Source: Caldisericales bacterium (GTDB lineage: Bacteria; Caldisericota; Caldisericia; JAAYUI01). From it: a stretch of 64,000 bases of DNA. Position 1 is the stretch's first letter. The number at the start of each line of letters is the position of its first letter. The notes beneath the pieces are model-generated. The model was not told the DNA's origin. It worked only from the letters and a program-made list of their open reading frames with translations, and did not search any database. Of this stretch, positions 8,548 through 15,168 are shown one piece after another. The position numbers and the translations under genes are program-made. The stretch lies in the NCBI GenBank assembly GCA_012517765.1, contig JAAYUI010000004.1, positions 62,001 through 126,000 of the forward strand. Direction: 5' to 3'.

Positions 8548-9355
8548 CGTTGGCCTCTTTCTGAAATTTCTTTATAGCTTGTGTTGCGACTTTCAAACCA
8601 GCTTCTTTTGGAGAAGTAAATATTAAATAGTATAAAGAGGCATTTTTTGAGTTAGTTAGTTTTAATGGTTTTTCTGTAACAAAAATTTTTTTAGTTAAAC
8701 TTCTTATATTTTCTATATAATGATTTAATAAATTATTTTCATAATCAGTTATTTTTTCTTCTTGTTTGCCAAACAACGTCTCTTTATCGGTATGTACAAT
8801 GCCACACCATTTTGTTGAGCCAAAAAATTTGTCGATTCGTTCTTTACTAGATTCATTCTCTAAATTTCTCCTCAAATCCATTATTGAAAAATGTATTATT
8901 AAATCAGCATTTTCTGTTTGAACAAGTTTTTCTACAACCTGCCATTCCAAATGCGAACCATATGGGTCTAGGAAACAGACATATTTATATGAATTTCTTA
9001 TATCCAGATTGTTGAGTATATACCTATTGGAGTCCATCTTGATATATTCAATGTTTTTTAGGTCAACATCAATATTAGTCTGAATAGTTTTTTTCAAATT
9101 ATTCATCTTTTTAACATCTGTGTCGATAAAAATATATTCATTGAAAAAATCCTTCTTGATGGCAATTAAGGGAGACCCATCAATTATTTTATCATCGTCA
9201 ATATGTAATCCAGGGCCACAAAAAGCATCAATATAAGTGTAATTCCATTTTACACTATATTTTTCCTCTGTGCTTTTCATGATATTTCTATAGACATCCA
9301 AATAATAATCTAAAATTTTTAGCTTTATTTTTGACCATTCCTGAATGTTATCCAT
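8480..9355 (-). CDS. tcmP: Three-Cys-motif partner protein TcmP
   Basis: A 291-residue protein matching the TcmP family. 'YIDAFCGPG' (about residues 42-50) resembles motif I of class I methyltransferases, 'FIDTD' follows at the expected acidic position, and 'FLDPYGSHLEW' is the family's second hallmark. A Rossmann-like SAM-binding fold is an inference from these motifs; substrate and reaction are unknown. It is the first gene of a two-gene unit with the DUF5131 protein, with which it overlaps. The coding region is strongly AT-rich, unlike the M6 and M42 genes on either side, which suggests horizontal acquisition. No good -35 box or Shine-Dalgarno is evident; TACTAT lies 5 bases upstream of the ATG. 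Confidence 0.85.
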   Translation of the reverse strand: MDNIQEWSKIKLKILDYYLDVYRNIMKSTEEKYSVKWNYTYIDAFCGPGLHIDDDKIIDGSPLIAIKKDFFNEYIFIDTDVKKMNNLKKTIQTNIDVDLKNIEYIKMDSNRYILNNLDIRNSYKYVCFLDPYGSHLEWQVVEKLVQTENADLIIHFSIMDLRRNLENESSKERIDKFFGSTKWCGIVHTDKETLFGKQEEKITDYENNLLNHYIENIRSLTKKIFVTEKPLKLTNSKNASLYYLIFTSPKEAGLKVATQAIKKFQKEANDVPKKYKNRMDSSNMEPDNGLF

Positions 9356-9383
9356 TTTAAATAGTAACCCCCCTTCTCCAATA

Positions 9384-9412
9384 TTGATATTTTATATGTA
9401 TAATAGTAATTT
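9384..9412 (+). promoter_or_regulatory. Promoter for a leaderless M42 aminopeptidase mRNA
   Basis: TTGATA (9384-9389), 17 bases, TAATTT (9407-9412), then 5 bases to the GTG at 9418. A TATAAT at 9399-9404 overlaps this but lacks a -35 partner at normal spacing. Confidence 0.5.
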
Positions 9413-9417
9413 GTCCA

Positions 9418-10485
9418 GTGATCATGAACAAAATCAACATTGACTACGCGGTAAAATTCCTTGAAGAGATCTGCAAGACCCCAAGCCCGACAGGTTTTGC
9501 CATGGCGGCAATAGACAGGTGCGAGCGCGAGGCAAAATCGCTCGGATTTGCAACAAGAAGAAACAACAAGGGCGGGTTGCTGGTCGATGTTCCCGGCAAG
9601 GACGCGTCCTTCAGGAGGCTCGTTTCCGGCCATGTTGACACCCTCGGCGCAATGGTGCGCTCCATAGATTCAAACGGCTGGCTGAAATTTACGCCAATCG
9701 GCGGCTACATGATGCAGACAGTGGAGGGCGAGTACTGCCAGATTTTCACAAGGAGCGGGAAAACCTACACCGGAACATGCCTGACAACCGACCCGTCAGT
9801 ACACGTCCACCCAAACGCCAGGGAACTCGAGAGAAAACCCGAGAACATGGTGATAAGGCTCGACGAGCGCGTCTGTTCCAAGGAAGACACCGAAAAATTG
9901 GGCATCTCGGCAGGAGACTTCATTGCCTGGGACCCAAGGACAATCGTCACAGAATCTGGCTTCATAAAAACCAGACACCTAGACGACAAGGCAGGAACAG
10001 CCTGCATTTTCTGTGCCCTTCAGGCTATCTCCGAGGAAAAAATAACCCCAGTACACCCCTTCACGGCAATCATAACCAACTACGAAGAAGTTGGCCATGG
10101 CGCAAGCTTTGTTCCGGAGGCAAACGAAATCCTGGCCGTGGACATGGGCGCAATCGGGCTCGACCTTTCCACTGACGAATACTGCGTCTCGATCTGCGCC
10201 AAGGACTCCTCCGGCCCCTACGACTACGCCCTGACAAACCAGCTGATCGACCTTGCAAAGGCAAACAAAATCAAATACGCCGTGGACATCTACCCGTTCT
10301 ACGGAAGCGACGCATCTGCGGCCCTCCACGGCGGCCATGATTTGAGGGCTGGCCTCATCGGGCCTGGTGTCCAGGCTAGCCACTCGATGGAGCGCACCCA
10401 CAGGGACGCGATTGAGGCCACTTCGAAATTGCTGGTGGAGTATCTGAAAGAAAATAAATCAGCTCTAAGCGACTATTTGACGTAA
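9418..10485 (+). CDS. M42 family aminopeptidase (FrvX/glucanase-M-like)
   Basis: A 355-residue cytoplasmic metallo-aminopeptidase. Di-metal site motifs appear in order: 'SGHVDTLG' (His, Asp), 'HLDDKAG' (bridging Asp), 'NYEEVGHG' (catalytic Glu and metal Glu), 'VDMG' (Asp) and a C-terminal 'SHSMERTHRDA' (His). Members form dodecameric tetrahedral particles that trim peptides after the proteasome or endoproteases; oligomerisation here is inferred. The start is GTG 9418 on a leaderless transcript, or ATG 9424 two codons in. The C-terminus after 'LLVEYLK' (ENKSALSDYLT) seems to have been replaced: a second copy of the LLVEYLK-coding sequence, with a different ending, lies at 11350-11385. Confidence 0.9.
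   Translation: MIMNKINIDYAVKFLEEICKTPSPTGFAMAAIDRCEREAKSLGFATRRNNKGGLLVDVPGKDASFRRLVSGHVDTLGAMVRSIDSNGWLKFTPIGGYMMQTVEGEYCQIFTRSGKTYTGTCLTTDPSVHVHPNARELERKPENMVIRLDERVCSKEDTEKLGISAGDFIAWDPRTIVTESGFIKTRHLDDKAGTACIFCALQAISEEKITPVHPFTAIITNYEEVGHGASFVPEANEILAVDMGAIGLDLSTDEYCVSICAKDSSGPYDYALTNQLIDLAKANKIKYAVDIYPFYGSDASAALHGGHDLRAGLIGPGVQASHSMERTHRDAIEATSKLLVEYLKENKSALSDYLT
10427..10448 (+). repeat. Direct repeat, left copy (M42 3' end)
   Basis: A 22-base direct repeat, AATTnCTGGTGGAGTATCTGAA with one mismatch, paired with 11348-11369. It encodes 'LLVEYL' of the M42 protein. The two copies bracket the NYN gene and are 921 bases apart. Confidence 0.75.
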
Positions 10486-10492
10486 AATGAAA

Positions 10493-10515
10493 CATCCCCC
10501 TCACTGAGGGGGATG
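10493..10515. repeat. Perfect 10-bp inverted repeat after the M42 gene
   Basis: CATCCCCCTC, loop ACT, GAGGGGGATG. No T run follows, so it is a poor intrinsic terminator. It sits just after the M42 stop codon and beside the next palindrome, and may be a structural part of the inserted segment or a weak terminator. Confidence 0.6.
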
Positions 10516-10520
10516 TCGGG

Positions 10521-10539
10521 TCGGTGATACTATCACCGA
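10521..10539. promoter_or_regulatory. 19-bp palindromic operator-like site upstream of the NYN gene
   Basis: TCGGTGATA-C-TATCACCGA is a perfect dyad with one central base. It covers the place where the -35 box of the TATAAT at 10558-10563 would lie. Such a position suits a repressor operator; the binding protein is unknown. Confidence 0.5.
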
Positions 10540-10585
10540 TGTTGTTATATCTATAAATATAATAGACTAAGAAGGATTGTCAACA

Positions 10586-11230
10586 ATGAAAAGTGGAGGG
10601 GGCATGGGAGAACCTGCAGAAAAAGTTGTAGCCTACATTGATGGTTTCAATCTTTATTTTAGCATGAAAAACAAAGGGTGGAGAAGATATTATTGGTTGG
10701 ATGTCCACTTACTTGCGAAAAATCTACTTAAGCCAAATCAAACTCTTGTATTGACAAAGTATTTTACAAGTAGAATTACTACTTCTGATCCAAACAAATT
10801 TCGAAGGCAAAATGATTATATTGAAGCGTTATCAAATATAAAAAATTTGAAAATATATTACGGCAAGTACAAAATAATTGAGACTACTTGTACTAAATGT
10901 GGTTCAAAATTAAAAACACCAAAAGAAAAAATGACCGATGTCAATATAGCTACACATTTAATGAAAGATGCCTATCAAGATATATTTGATGCAGCACTTC
11001 TAATTTCTGGAGATTCAGATTTGGTCGAACCAGTCAAAACTATCTCAGAGCTTTTTCCAAAAAAGAGGGTAATAATTGCTTTCCCGCCAGGTAGAGTTGC
11101 AACGGATTTGAAAAATGTTGTTCGTAGCTCATTTATTATCGGAAGAAGAAATATTTCCATTAGTCAGCTCGATGAACATGTAATGAAAGAAGATGGATGC
11201 ATTTTAACTCGACCTAACGAATGGAAATAG
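10586..11230 (+). CDS. NYN-domain (LabA/PIN-like) predicted nuclease with a CxxC insertion
   Basis: A 214-residue protein of the NYN/DUF88 type. 'VAYIDGFNLYF' supplies the first acidic residue, 'MTDVNIATHLMKDAY' and 'ALLISGDSDLVEPVK' the later Asp cluster, and 'VIIAFPPGR' the last strand. These are the expected ligands of a metal-dependent RNase of the PIN-like fold. A small 'TCTKCGSK' insertion near the middle has only one CxxC pair. The start is ATG 10586 with AAGGA 9 bases upstream; a TTG at 10577 touches that Shine-Dalgarno and is rejected. The gene is markedly AT-rich compared with the M42 gene before it and lies between two direct repeats, indicating transfer. Target RNA is unknown. Confidence 0.8.
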   Translation: MKSGGGMGEPAEKVVAYIDGFNLYFSMKNKGWRRYYWLDVHLLAKNLLKPNQTLVLTKYFTSRITTSDPNKFRRQNDYIEALSNIKNLKIYYGKYKIIETTCTKCGSKLKTPKEKMTDVNIATHLMKDAYQDIFDAALLISGDSDLVEPVKTISELFPKKRVIIAFPPGRVATDLKNVVRSSFIIGRRNISISQLDEHVMKEDGCILTRPNEWK

Positions 11231-11236
11231 TATAAA

Positions 11237-11368
11237 ATGTATATAGATGGATTAAATCCATTTCAATATTCTCCACATCTTTCGCTTTCTAGTTATGCCT
11301 TTAATGAGTATGTTCTATACAAGGGCACATCGAAACCACTTTTATTTAATTACTGGTGGAGTATCTGA
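11237..11368 (+). CDS. Possible 43-residue protein or gene fragment after the NYN gene
   Basis: ATG at 11237, 6 bases after the NYN stop, opens a 43-residue frame rich in aromatic residues (starts MYIDGLNPFQYSP, ends NYWWSI). The last codons read through the right-hand direct repeat in a frame different from the M42 tail, so it may be a gene cut off at an insertion junction. No family is recognised and the ribosome site is weak. Confidence 0.3.
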   Translation: MYIDGLNPFQYSPHLSLSSYAFNEYVLYKGTSKPLLFNYWWSI

Positions 11369-11369
11369 A
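11348..11369 (+). repeat. Direct repeat, right copy
   Basis: Right partner of the 22-base repeat at 10427-10448, 21 of 22 bases identical. A CCACTT hexamer slightly upstream is also shared by both sites. Confidence 0.75.
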
Positions 11370-11385
11370 GACTGAAAAAGCGTAA
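11350..11385 (+). pseudogene. Displaced 3' end of an M42 aminopeptidase gene
   Basis: Read in the M42 frame, this encodes LLVEYLKTEKA followed by TAA. The intact gene has LLVEYLKENKSALSDYLT instead. The simplest reading is that this is the original end of the M42 gene, pushed downstream when the NYN segment inserted and supplied a replacement end. Confidence 0.6.
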
Positions 11386-11394
11386 GCAAAAAAA

Positions 11395-12426
11395 TTAGAC
11401 TTCCAACCTCTTCAAAGCCTCCTCAACACGAATCTTGTAGCTGATTTGGGTCTTGTGTTTTTTGAAACCCAGTTTGGAGTTGATCCCAAGCATCGGGGCA
11501 TTCAGGTCATTGTTGCCTGTTGTGATCATCTTGACCTGGGGATTGTTCTGCCTGATGTGGTCGAGCATTAAAGCCTTGAGCAGTTTACCAATGCCGCTTC
11601 CGCGATGTCCTGCATCAACAGCTGTCACATACTGTATGAATCTGTAAGGGTTTTCATTGTCGACGCCACCCTCGGTAAAGCCGATGACCACCCCGTCTGC
11701 ATCTTTGACCAGAAAACAGCGATACTGCCTGAATTTCTCAAGGAACTCCCTGGAATCCTGCCACTTCTTTTTCTCTGCCTCCCTCAGGTCTATTGTTTCC
11801 TGGTTGTTCATTTTCTTGAATTCAACAGTTGTGGCGAAAGACAGGTCGCTGACATCATCGATAAACTGGTCCGTTATTTTGGTGTGCAATTCAATTTTCC
11901 AGTTGTTTCCAGGCCTTTTTGCAATTTTCAGCCATTCGTCAACAATGTTCCAGTCAAACCCGTCAAGTTCGAGCCTCATGTCAGAAAAAACCGAGGAAGG
12001 TGAACCAAGTTTTTGAAGAAATCCGTTGCCTTCTTCCGAGCGAGAGTGTGAGCTAATCGTGTGGACACAACTGTCTTTGATGTCCAGAAAGGCTTTTTTG
12101 GCCAAACTTGTCCCAATGCCTCTGTTCCTGTATTCGGGCTCTACATAGCCAAATATGTATCCAAGACCTTTGTTCAACTCATATTCTGGATCATCTGGTT
12201 TTCTTAAATAGATTTCCGCATCGCCAACAATTTTCTCGCCTTCAAAGGCATAATTTCTTATGGATACATCATACTTGTCATCAAGCCACTGCATTGCCAT
12301 TTCGTCCGATATTGGTTTCATTTCAGGCTCCGTCTCGTGGAGCATCATGGTTACATGCGCTTTGTATTGCGAAAACAATGTTGTCCTTAACTCTTCGTTT
12401 TCAACTTTTCTGATTTGAATGTTCAT
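11395..12426 (-). CDS. Double-domain GNAT N-acetyltransferase
   Basis: A 343-residue protein with two GNAT folds. The first has the acetyl-CoA motif A 'YVEPEYRNRGIGTSLAKKAF' near residue 90; the second has 'AVDAGHRGSGIGKLLKALML' near residue 285, followed by 'NAPMLGINSKLGFKKHKTQI', the standard motif B. The second domain probably carries activity and both may bind acetyl-CoA; the substrate is unknown. The frame is open far upstream into the RIO1 gene, but ATG 12426 has GGGAG 5 bases before it and begins the domain, so it is chosen. It lies 82 bases downstream of the RIO1 gene on the same strand and could share its transcript. Confidence 0.82.
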   Translation of the reverse strand: MNIQIRKVENEELRTTLFSQYKAHVTMMLHETEPEMKPISDEMAMQWLDDKYDVSIRNYAFEGEKIVGDAEIYLRKPDDPEYELNKGLGYIFGYVEPEYRNRGIGTSLAKKAFLDIKDSCVHTISSHSRSEEGNGFLQKLGSPSSVFSDMRLELDGFDWNIVDEWLKIAKRPGNNWKIELHTKITDQFIDDVSDLSFATTVEFKKMNNQETIDLREAEKKKWQDSREFLEKFRQYRCFLVKDADGVVIGFTEGGVDNENPYRFIQYVTAVDAGHRGSGIGKLLKALMLDHIRQNNPQVKMITTGNNDLNAPMLGINSKLGFKKHKTQISYKIRVEEALKRLEV

Positions 12427-12508
12427 TTTGTCTCCCATGTTGTTCTCATCAATTTTCGAATTGATCAGGACCCCCGTTTTGCGAGCGAGGGGCCCTGGAT
12501 GTTTTTTC

Positions 12509-13333
12509 TCAAATCTTCCCGGTCTCCCACTCCAGCCAGAGCGAATCAGCAATTTCCCTTGCCTCTTCCTCCCTCTTGAAGTAGCGCCCCAGAACTGCCA
12601 TGTCTCTTTTGAAGAACAACTCGGCATTGGGGTTTGATCTTGGGTCAACGGCTTGCGCCATGTCTATGATGATGGCCTTCCCATCCCACCAGAGCACGTT
12701 GAATGCGGAAAGATCGCCGTGGACAACATTGAGCCCGAGCATGTTTCTGATGTTTGTCAGCATCCGCCTGAATGCCCTGTCCATGTCCTTGTCTGGGATT
12801 TTCACTTTCCTCAAAAGCGGCGCTGGCCCGTTCTCGTCGCCGATGTATTCCATGAGTATTGTATTGCCCTCAATTGCAATTGGCTTAGGCACATCAACGC
12901 CATTGTTCCAGAGGAGCTTCTGGACATTGTGTTCATCACTTATCCATCGCTCGAACATGAACTGGTGGCCCATCGTGGACCTCCTGTTTATGGCCCTTTG
13001 CACGCTTTTCTGGGAAACCCACCTGCCCTCCCTGTAGAGGGCGTCATTGCTCAGGCTCCGGAAGATCCTCGGCCTGTAAACCTTGGCCGCAAGGAGCGGG
13101 AATCCTGACTTTTTTGTCCCCAGGCAACTGTAGACTGTCGCCTCCTTGCCCGATGACACTTCCATAATCACATCTTCAATCAGCCCCTGCTGTTTGAAAG
13201 CAGTCAGTGAAGGCAGTATCCACTCGCGCAGGTGGCTCTCTTTCAGGAAATCTGGGTCAAATTCACCAGTCCTGATGCCCTTTCTTTCGAGCCAGAGCCG
13301 GACTGAAGCGTCCGACTCGTGGCTTGTCTTCAT
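12509..13333 (-). CDS. RIO1-family atypical protein kinase
   Basis: A 274-residue RIO kinase. The nucleotide loop is 'SSGKEATVYSC', the lysine lies in 'LAAKVYRPRIFRSL', the catalytic loop is 'VVHGDLSAFNVLWWDG' (Asp and Asn present), and the metal-binding segment is 'IIIDMAQAVD'. These are the RIO1 hallmarks, so it should phosphorylate itself or act as an ATPase. In archaea and eukaryotes RIO1 works in small-subunit maturation; the bacterial role is not established. ATG 13333 overlaps the stop of the 42-codon gene upstream (ATGA), suggesting coupling. A TTG at 13354 with AAGGAGG upstream is an alternative start adding 7 residues. It is the third gene after a leader with two terminators. Confidence 0.88.
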   Translation of the reverse strand: MKTSHESDASVRLWLERKGIRTGEFDPDFLKESHLREWILPSLTAFKQQGLIEDVIMEVSSGKEATVYSCLGTKKSGFPLLAAKVYRPRIFRSLSNDALYREGRWVSQKSVQRAINRRSTMGHQFMFERWISDEHNVQKLLWNNGVDVPKPIAIEGNTILMEYIGDENGPAPLLRKVKIPDKDMDRAFRRMLTNIRNMLGLNVVHGDLSAFNVLWWDGKAIIIDMAQAVDPRSNPNAELFFKRDMAVLGRYFKREEEAREIADSLWLEWETGKI

Positions 13334-13458
13334 TTTGGAGATTTTTTCTTCCAAAACTCCTCCTTGGTGCTTTTTGCTTTTGGTGCCGCTATTTTTGGCA
13401 CCATCTTTGGTTTTATCTGCGTCAACTTCATAACTTTGAATCCTTTGCCATTTTTCAT
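13330..13458 (-). CDS. 42-residue lysine-rich small protein upstream of RIO1
   Basis: ATG 13458 to TGA 13330. The peptide starts MKNGKGFKVMKLTQIKPK and ends EEFWKKKSPK; about a third of its residues are Lys, with Pro-Lys and Ala-Pro-Lys motifs. It starts 3 bases after the stop of the preceding 47-codon gene and ends inside the RIO1 start codon, a compact operon arrangement. No family is recognised. The composition would suit nucleic-acid or ribosome binding, but that is inference. Confidence 0.55.
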   Translation of the reverse strand: MKNGKGFKVMKLTQIKPKMVPKIAAPKAKSTKEEFWKKKSPK

Positions 13459-13461
13459 AAA

Positions 13462-13605
13462 TTAATACCCCCCTTCTTCGTTTGTTTGATCGGCTTTTCC
13501 AGCCACTGACACTTTCCCGCCCTCATATCGTTCGAGCTTTATCTTGTATGCGCGGACGACGGCCGGTGTGAGTGCTTGTGCAAGCTTGTCAAATAGCGTG
13601 GTCAT
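13462..13605 (-). CDS. 47-residue small protein, first structural gene of the RIO1 operon
   Basis: ATG 13605 has a strong Shine-Dalgarno AAAGGAGG 6 bases upstream and the frame ends at TAA 13462. The peptide begins MTTLFDKLAQALTPAVVRAY, has an amphipathic helical look, then a charged 'KIKLERYEGGKV' and an acidic tail. No family is recognised. It lies immediately downstream of two tandem terminators, so its expression should depend on readthrough. Confidence 0.6.
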   Translation of the reverse strand: MTTLFDKLAQALTPAVVRAYKIKLERYEGGKVSVAGKADQTNEEGGY

Positions 13606-13625
13606 TGTGTTCCTCCTTTGCGGGA

Positions 13626-13667
13626 AATTAAAAAGGCCCCTTTACCTTTTTGTGCGCTGGGGCCTTT
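13626..13667 (-). terminator. Second (promoter-distal) tandem terminator in the RIO1 leader
   Basis: In the minus direction AAAGGCCCC (13667-13659) and GGGGCCTTT (13640-13632) form a 9-bp stem with an 18-base loop, followed by TTTTTAATTT. The Shine-Dalgarno of the 47-codon gene follows at once. Confidence 0.75.
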
Positions 13668-13668
13668 G

Positions 13669-13707
13669 AATTAAAAAGGCCCGTTCTCTGTTTTGAACGG
13701 GCCTTTT
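13669..13707 (-). terminator. First (promoter-proximal) tandem terminator in the RIO1 leader
   Basis: A 13-bp stem, AAAAGGCCCGTTC (13707-13695) with GAACGGGCCTTTT (13686-13674), an 8-base loop, then TTTAATT. It begins 25 bases after the stop codon of the leader peptide. The same hairpin also has a short T run on the plus strand. Confidence 0.8.
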
Positions 13708-13732
13708 AGTTTATTTTATGGTTGAGTATTGC

Positions 13733-13792
13733 TTAGATTGGGGCTCCGCCCAAAAGATGCGCATTGTTGTTATTGTTTCTCACTCTCATCAT
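13733..13792 (-). CDS. 19-residue leader peptide with five consecutive Asn codons
   Basis: MMRVRNNNNNAHLLGGAPI, encoded between a strong promoter and the tandem terminators. Shine-Dalgarno AAAGGAGGT (13804-13796) is 3 bases from the first ATG and 6 from the second (13789), so the second may be the true start. The Asn codons are AAC AAT AAC AAC AAT. A small hairpin (TGGGC/GCCCCA) overlaps the last codons. The layout of promoter, short peptide with a run of one amino acid, terminator and operon is that of ribosome-mediated attenuation. No biosynthetic gene for Asn is downstream, so what it senses is open. Confidence 0.65.
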   Translation of the reverse strand: MMRVRNNNNNAHLLGGAPI

Positions 13793-13825
13793 CGCACCTC
13801 CTTTGGCAGAATTTGTTTTGAGGTG

Positions 13826-13853
13826 ATTCTAGGCGTATTCCCCAGGTTGTCAA
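13826..13853 (-). promoter_or_regulatory. Strong promoter of the RIO1 operon leader
   Basis: Perfect -35 TTGACA (13853-13848), 16 bases, -10 TAGAAT (13831-13826). Predicted start near 13819, about 27 bases before the leader peptide. Confidence 0.75.
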
Positions 13854-13873
13854 GACGGGTGCTCTGGCGAGTG

Positions 13874-13902
13874 TTGAAAAATACCGGTTTGTCCAATACA
13901 AT
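13874..13902 (+). promoter_or_regulatory. rarA promoter, leaderless configuration
   Basis: TTGAAA (13874-13879), exactly 17 bases, TACAAT (13897-13902), then 6 bases to the ATG at 13909. No Shine-Dalgarno. The -35 box is 20 bases from the -35 box of the divergent RIO1 promoter. Confidence 0.7.
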
Positions 13903-13908
13903 TGCCGC

Positions 13909-15168
13909 ATGTCAGAACCGCTTGCTTACAGGATGAGGCCACAAACAATAGAAGAATTTGTTGGCCAGAAGCACCTGCTCGGAAAAGAAGACGGCTTGCT
14001 CTCAAAATCCCTGTCGGGCAAGCCAACTTCGCTTTTGCTGTGGGGGCCACCCGGAACAGGCAAAACCACCCTCGCACACCTGATCGGGAAAGCGACTTCA
14101 AGGCAGACAATTGTCATCAACGCTGTAACAACAGGCATTCCAGACCTGAAAAAACTGCTTGTGCAAGCCGACCACCCTGTCCTTTTTGTGGACGAGATCC
14201 ACAGATGGTCAAAGTCCCAGCAGGATTTTCTACTCCCCTTTGTAGAATCTGGTGAAGTCTTGCTTGTCGGCTCCACAACAGAAAACCCTTATTACGAGGT
14301 CATTGGCCCGCTCCTCTCAAGGCTCAGGGTGCTGAGGTTGGAGCCACTCTCCGACGAGGACATAAAGGAAATCCTCAGAAAAGCGATTGTCGATCCAAAA
14401 GGCCTCGGTGAGTTCACCATAGAAATGTCAGAAGAGGTGATGGACTTTGTTGCCCAGGTGTCGGCAGGGGACGCAAGGTCAGCGCTCAATCTTCTGGAGG
14501 ATTTGTTCAATCTTTCCGTGCCTGTGGATGGCAAGTACAAGCTCCAGATACCATCAGAAGATGTTTTGCGAAGATTGCCATATGACAAGACAGGTGATGA
14601 GCACTATCAGGTCATATCAGCTTTTATAAAGTGCATCAGAGGTTCGGACCCGGATGCGGCCGTCTACTGGCTGGCAAGGATGCTGAAATCAGGGGAAGAC
14701 CCAACCTTCATTGCAAGGAGACTCGTGATCCTGGCCGCAGAGGACATCGGGCTTGCCGATCCCTGGGCGTTATTGATTGCCCAGTCAGGATTTTCGGCCG
14801 TCGAACAAATAGGCATCCCTGAATGCGGACTAATACTGTCCGAGGTTGCAGTGTATCTGGCACAGGCCCCGAAAAGCAACAGCACAGCCAAGGCACTTTG
14901 GACAGCACAGGGAACGGTCGAAAAAACAACCCCACCGGTGCCAATCCACCTCAGGAACGCGAACTTCAGGGGACTGAAGAACCTTGGCTGGGGAAGGGAC
15001 TACAAATACCCGCACGACCACAAGAGTGGGTTCGTAAAACAAGAATATCTGCCAAAAGAACTTCTGGGTTCAAGATTCTTTGAGCCAACGAACATCGGTT
15101 TTGAAAAGCGCATCAAAGAACGGATGGAATCCAGGGGACAGGTTGAAAAAGATGACAAAAATGAATGA
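13909..15168 (+). CDS. rarA: Replication-associated recombination protein A (AAA+ ATPase)
   Basis: A 419-residue RarA/MgsA/WRNIP1-family clamp-loader-like ATPase that acts at stalled replication forks. The N-terminus 'SEPLAYRMRPQTIEEFVGQ' is characteristic. Walker A is GPPGTGKT at residues 46-53, Walker B is 'VLFVDEIHRW', sensor 1 is 'VGSTTENPYYEV', and 'SAGDARSALNLLE' is sensor 2. The C-terminal tetramerisation region has 'EDIGLADPWAL' and 'YKYPHDH', both standard. Length is normal. The end overlaps the following HXXEE gene by 17 bases. Confidence 0.95.
   Translation: MSEPLAYRMRPQTIEEFVGQKHLLGKEDGLLSKSLSGKPTSLLLWGPPGTGKTTLAHLIGKATSRQTIVINAVTTGIPDLKKLLVQADHPVLFVDEIHRWSKSQQDFLLPFVESGEVLLVGSTTENPYYEVIGPLLSRLRVLRLEPLSDEDIKEILRKAIVDPKGLGEFTIEMSEEVMDFVAQVSAGDARSALNLLEDLFNLSVPVDGKYKLQIPSEDVLRRLPYDKTGDEHYQVISAFIKCIRGSDPDAAVYWLARMLKSGEDPTFIARRLVILAAEDIGLADPWALLIAQSGFSAVEQIGIPECGLILSEVAVYLAQAPKSNSTAKALWTAQGTVEKTTPPVPIHLRNANFRGLKNLGWGRDYKYPHDHKSGFVKQEYLPKELLGSRFFEPTNIGFEKRIKERMESRGQVEKDDKNE

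Noticed and set aside
10577-10585. TTG at 10577 as start of the NYN gene.
   Set aside because: It immediately abuts the AAGGA ribosome site; ATG 10586 has correct spacing.
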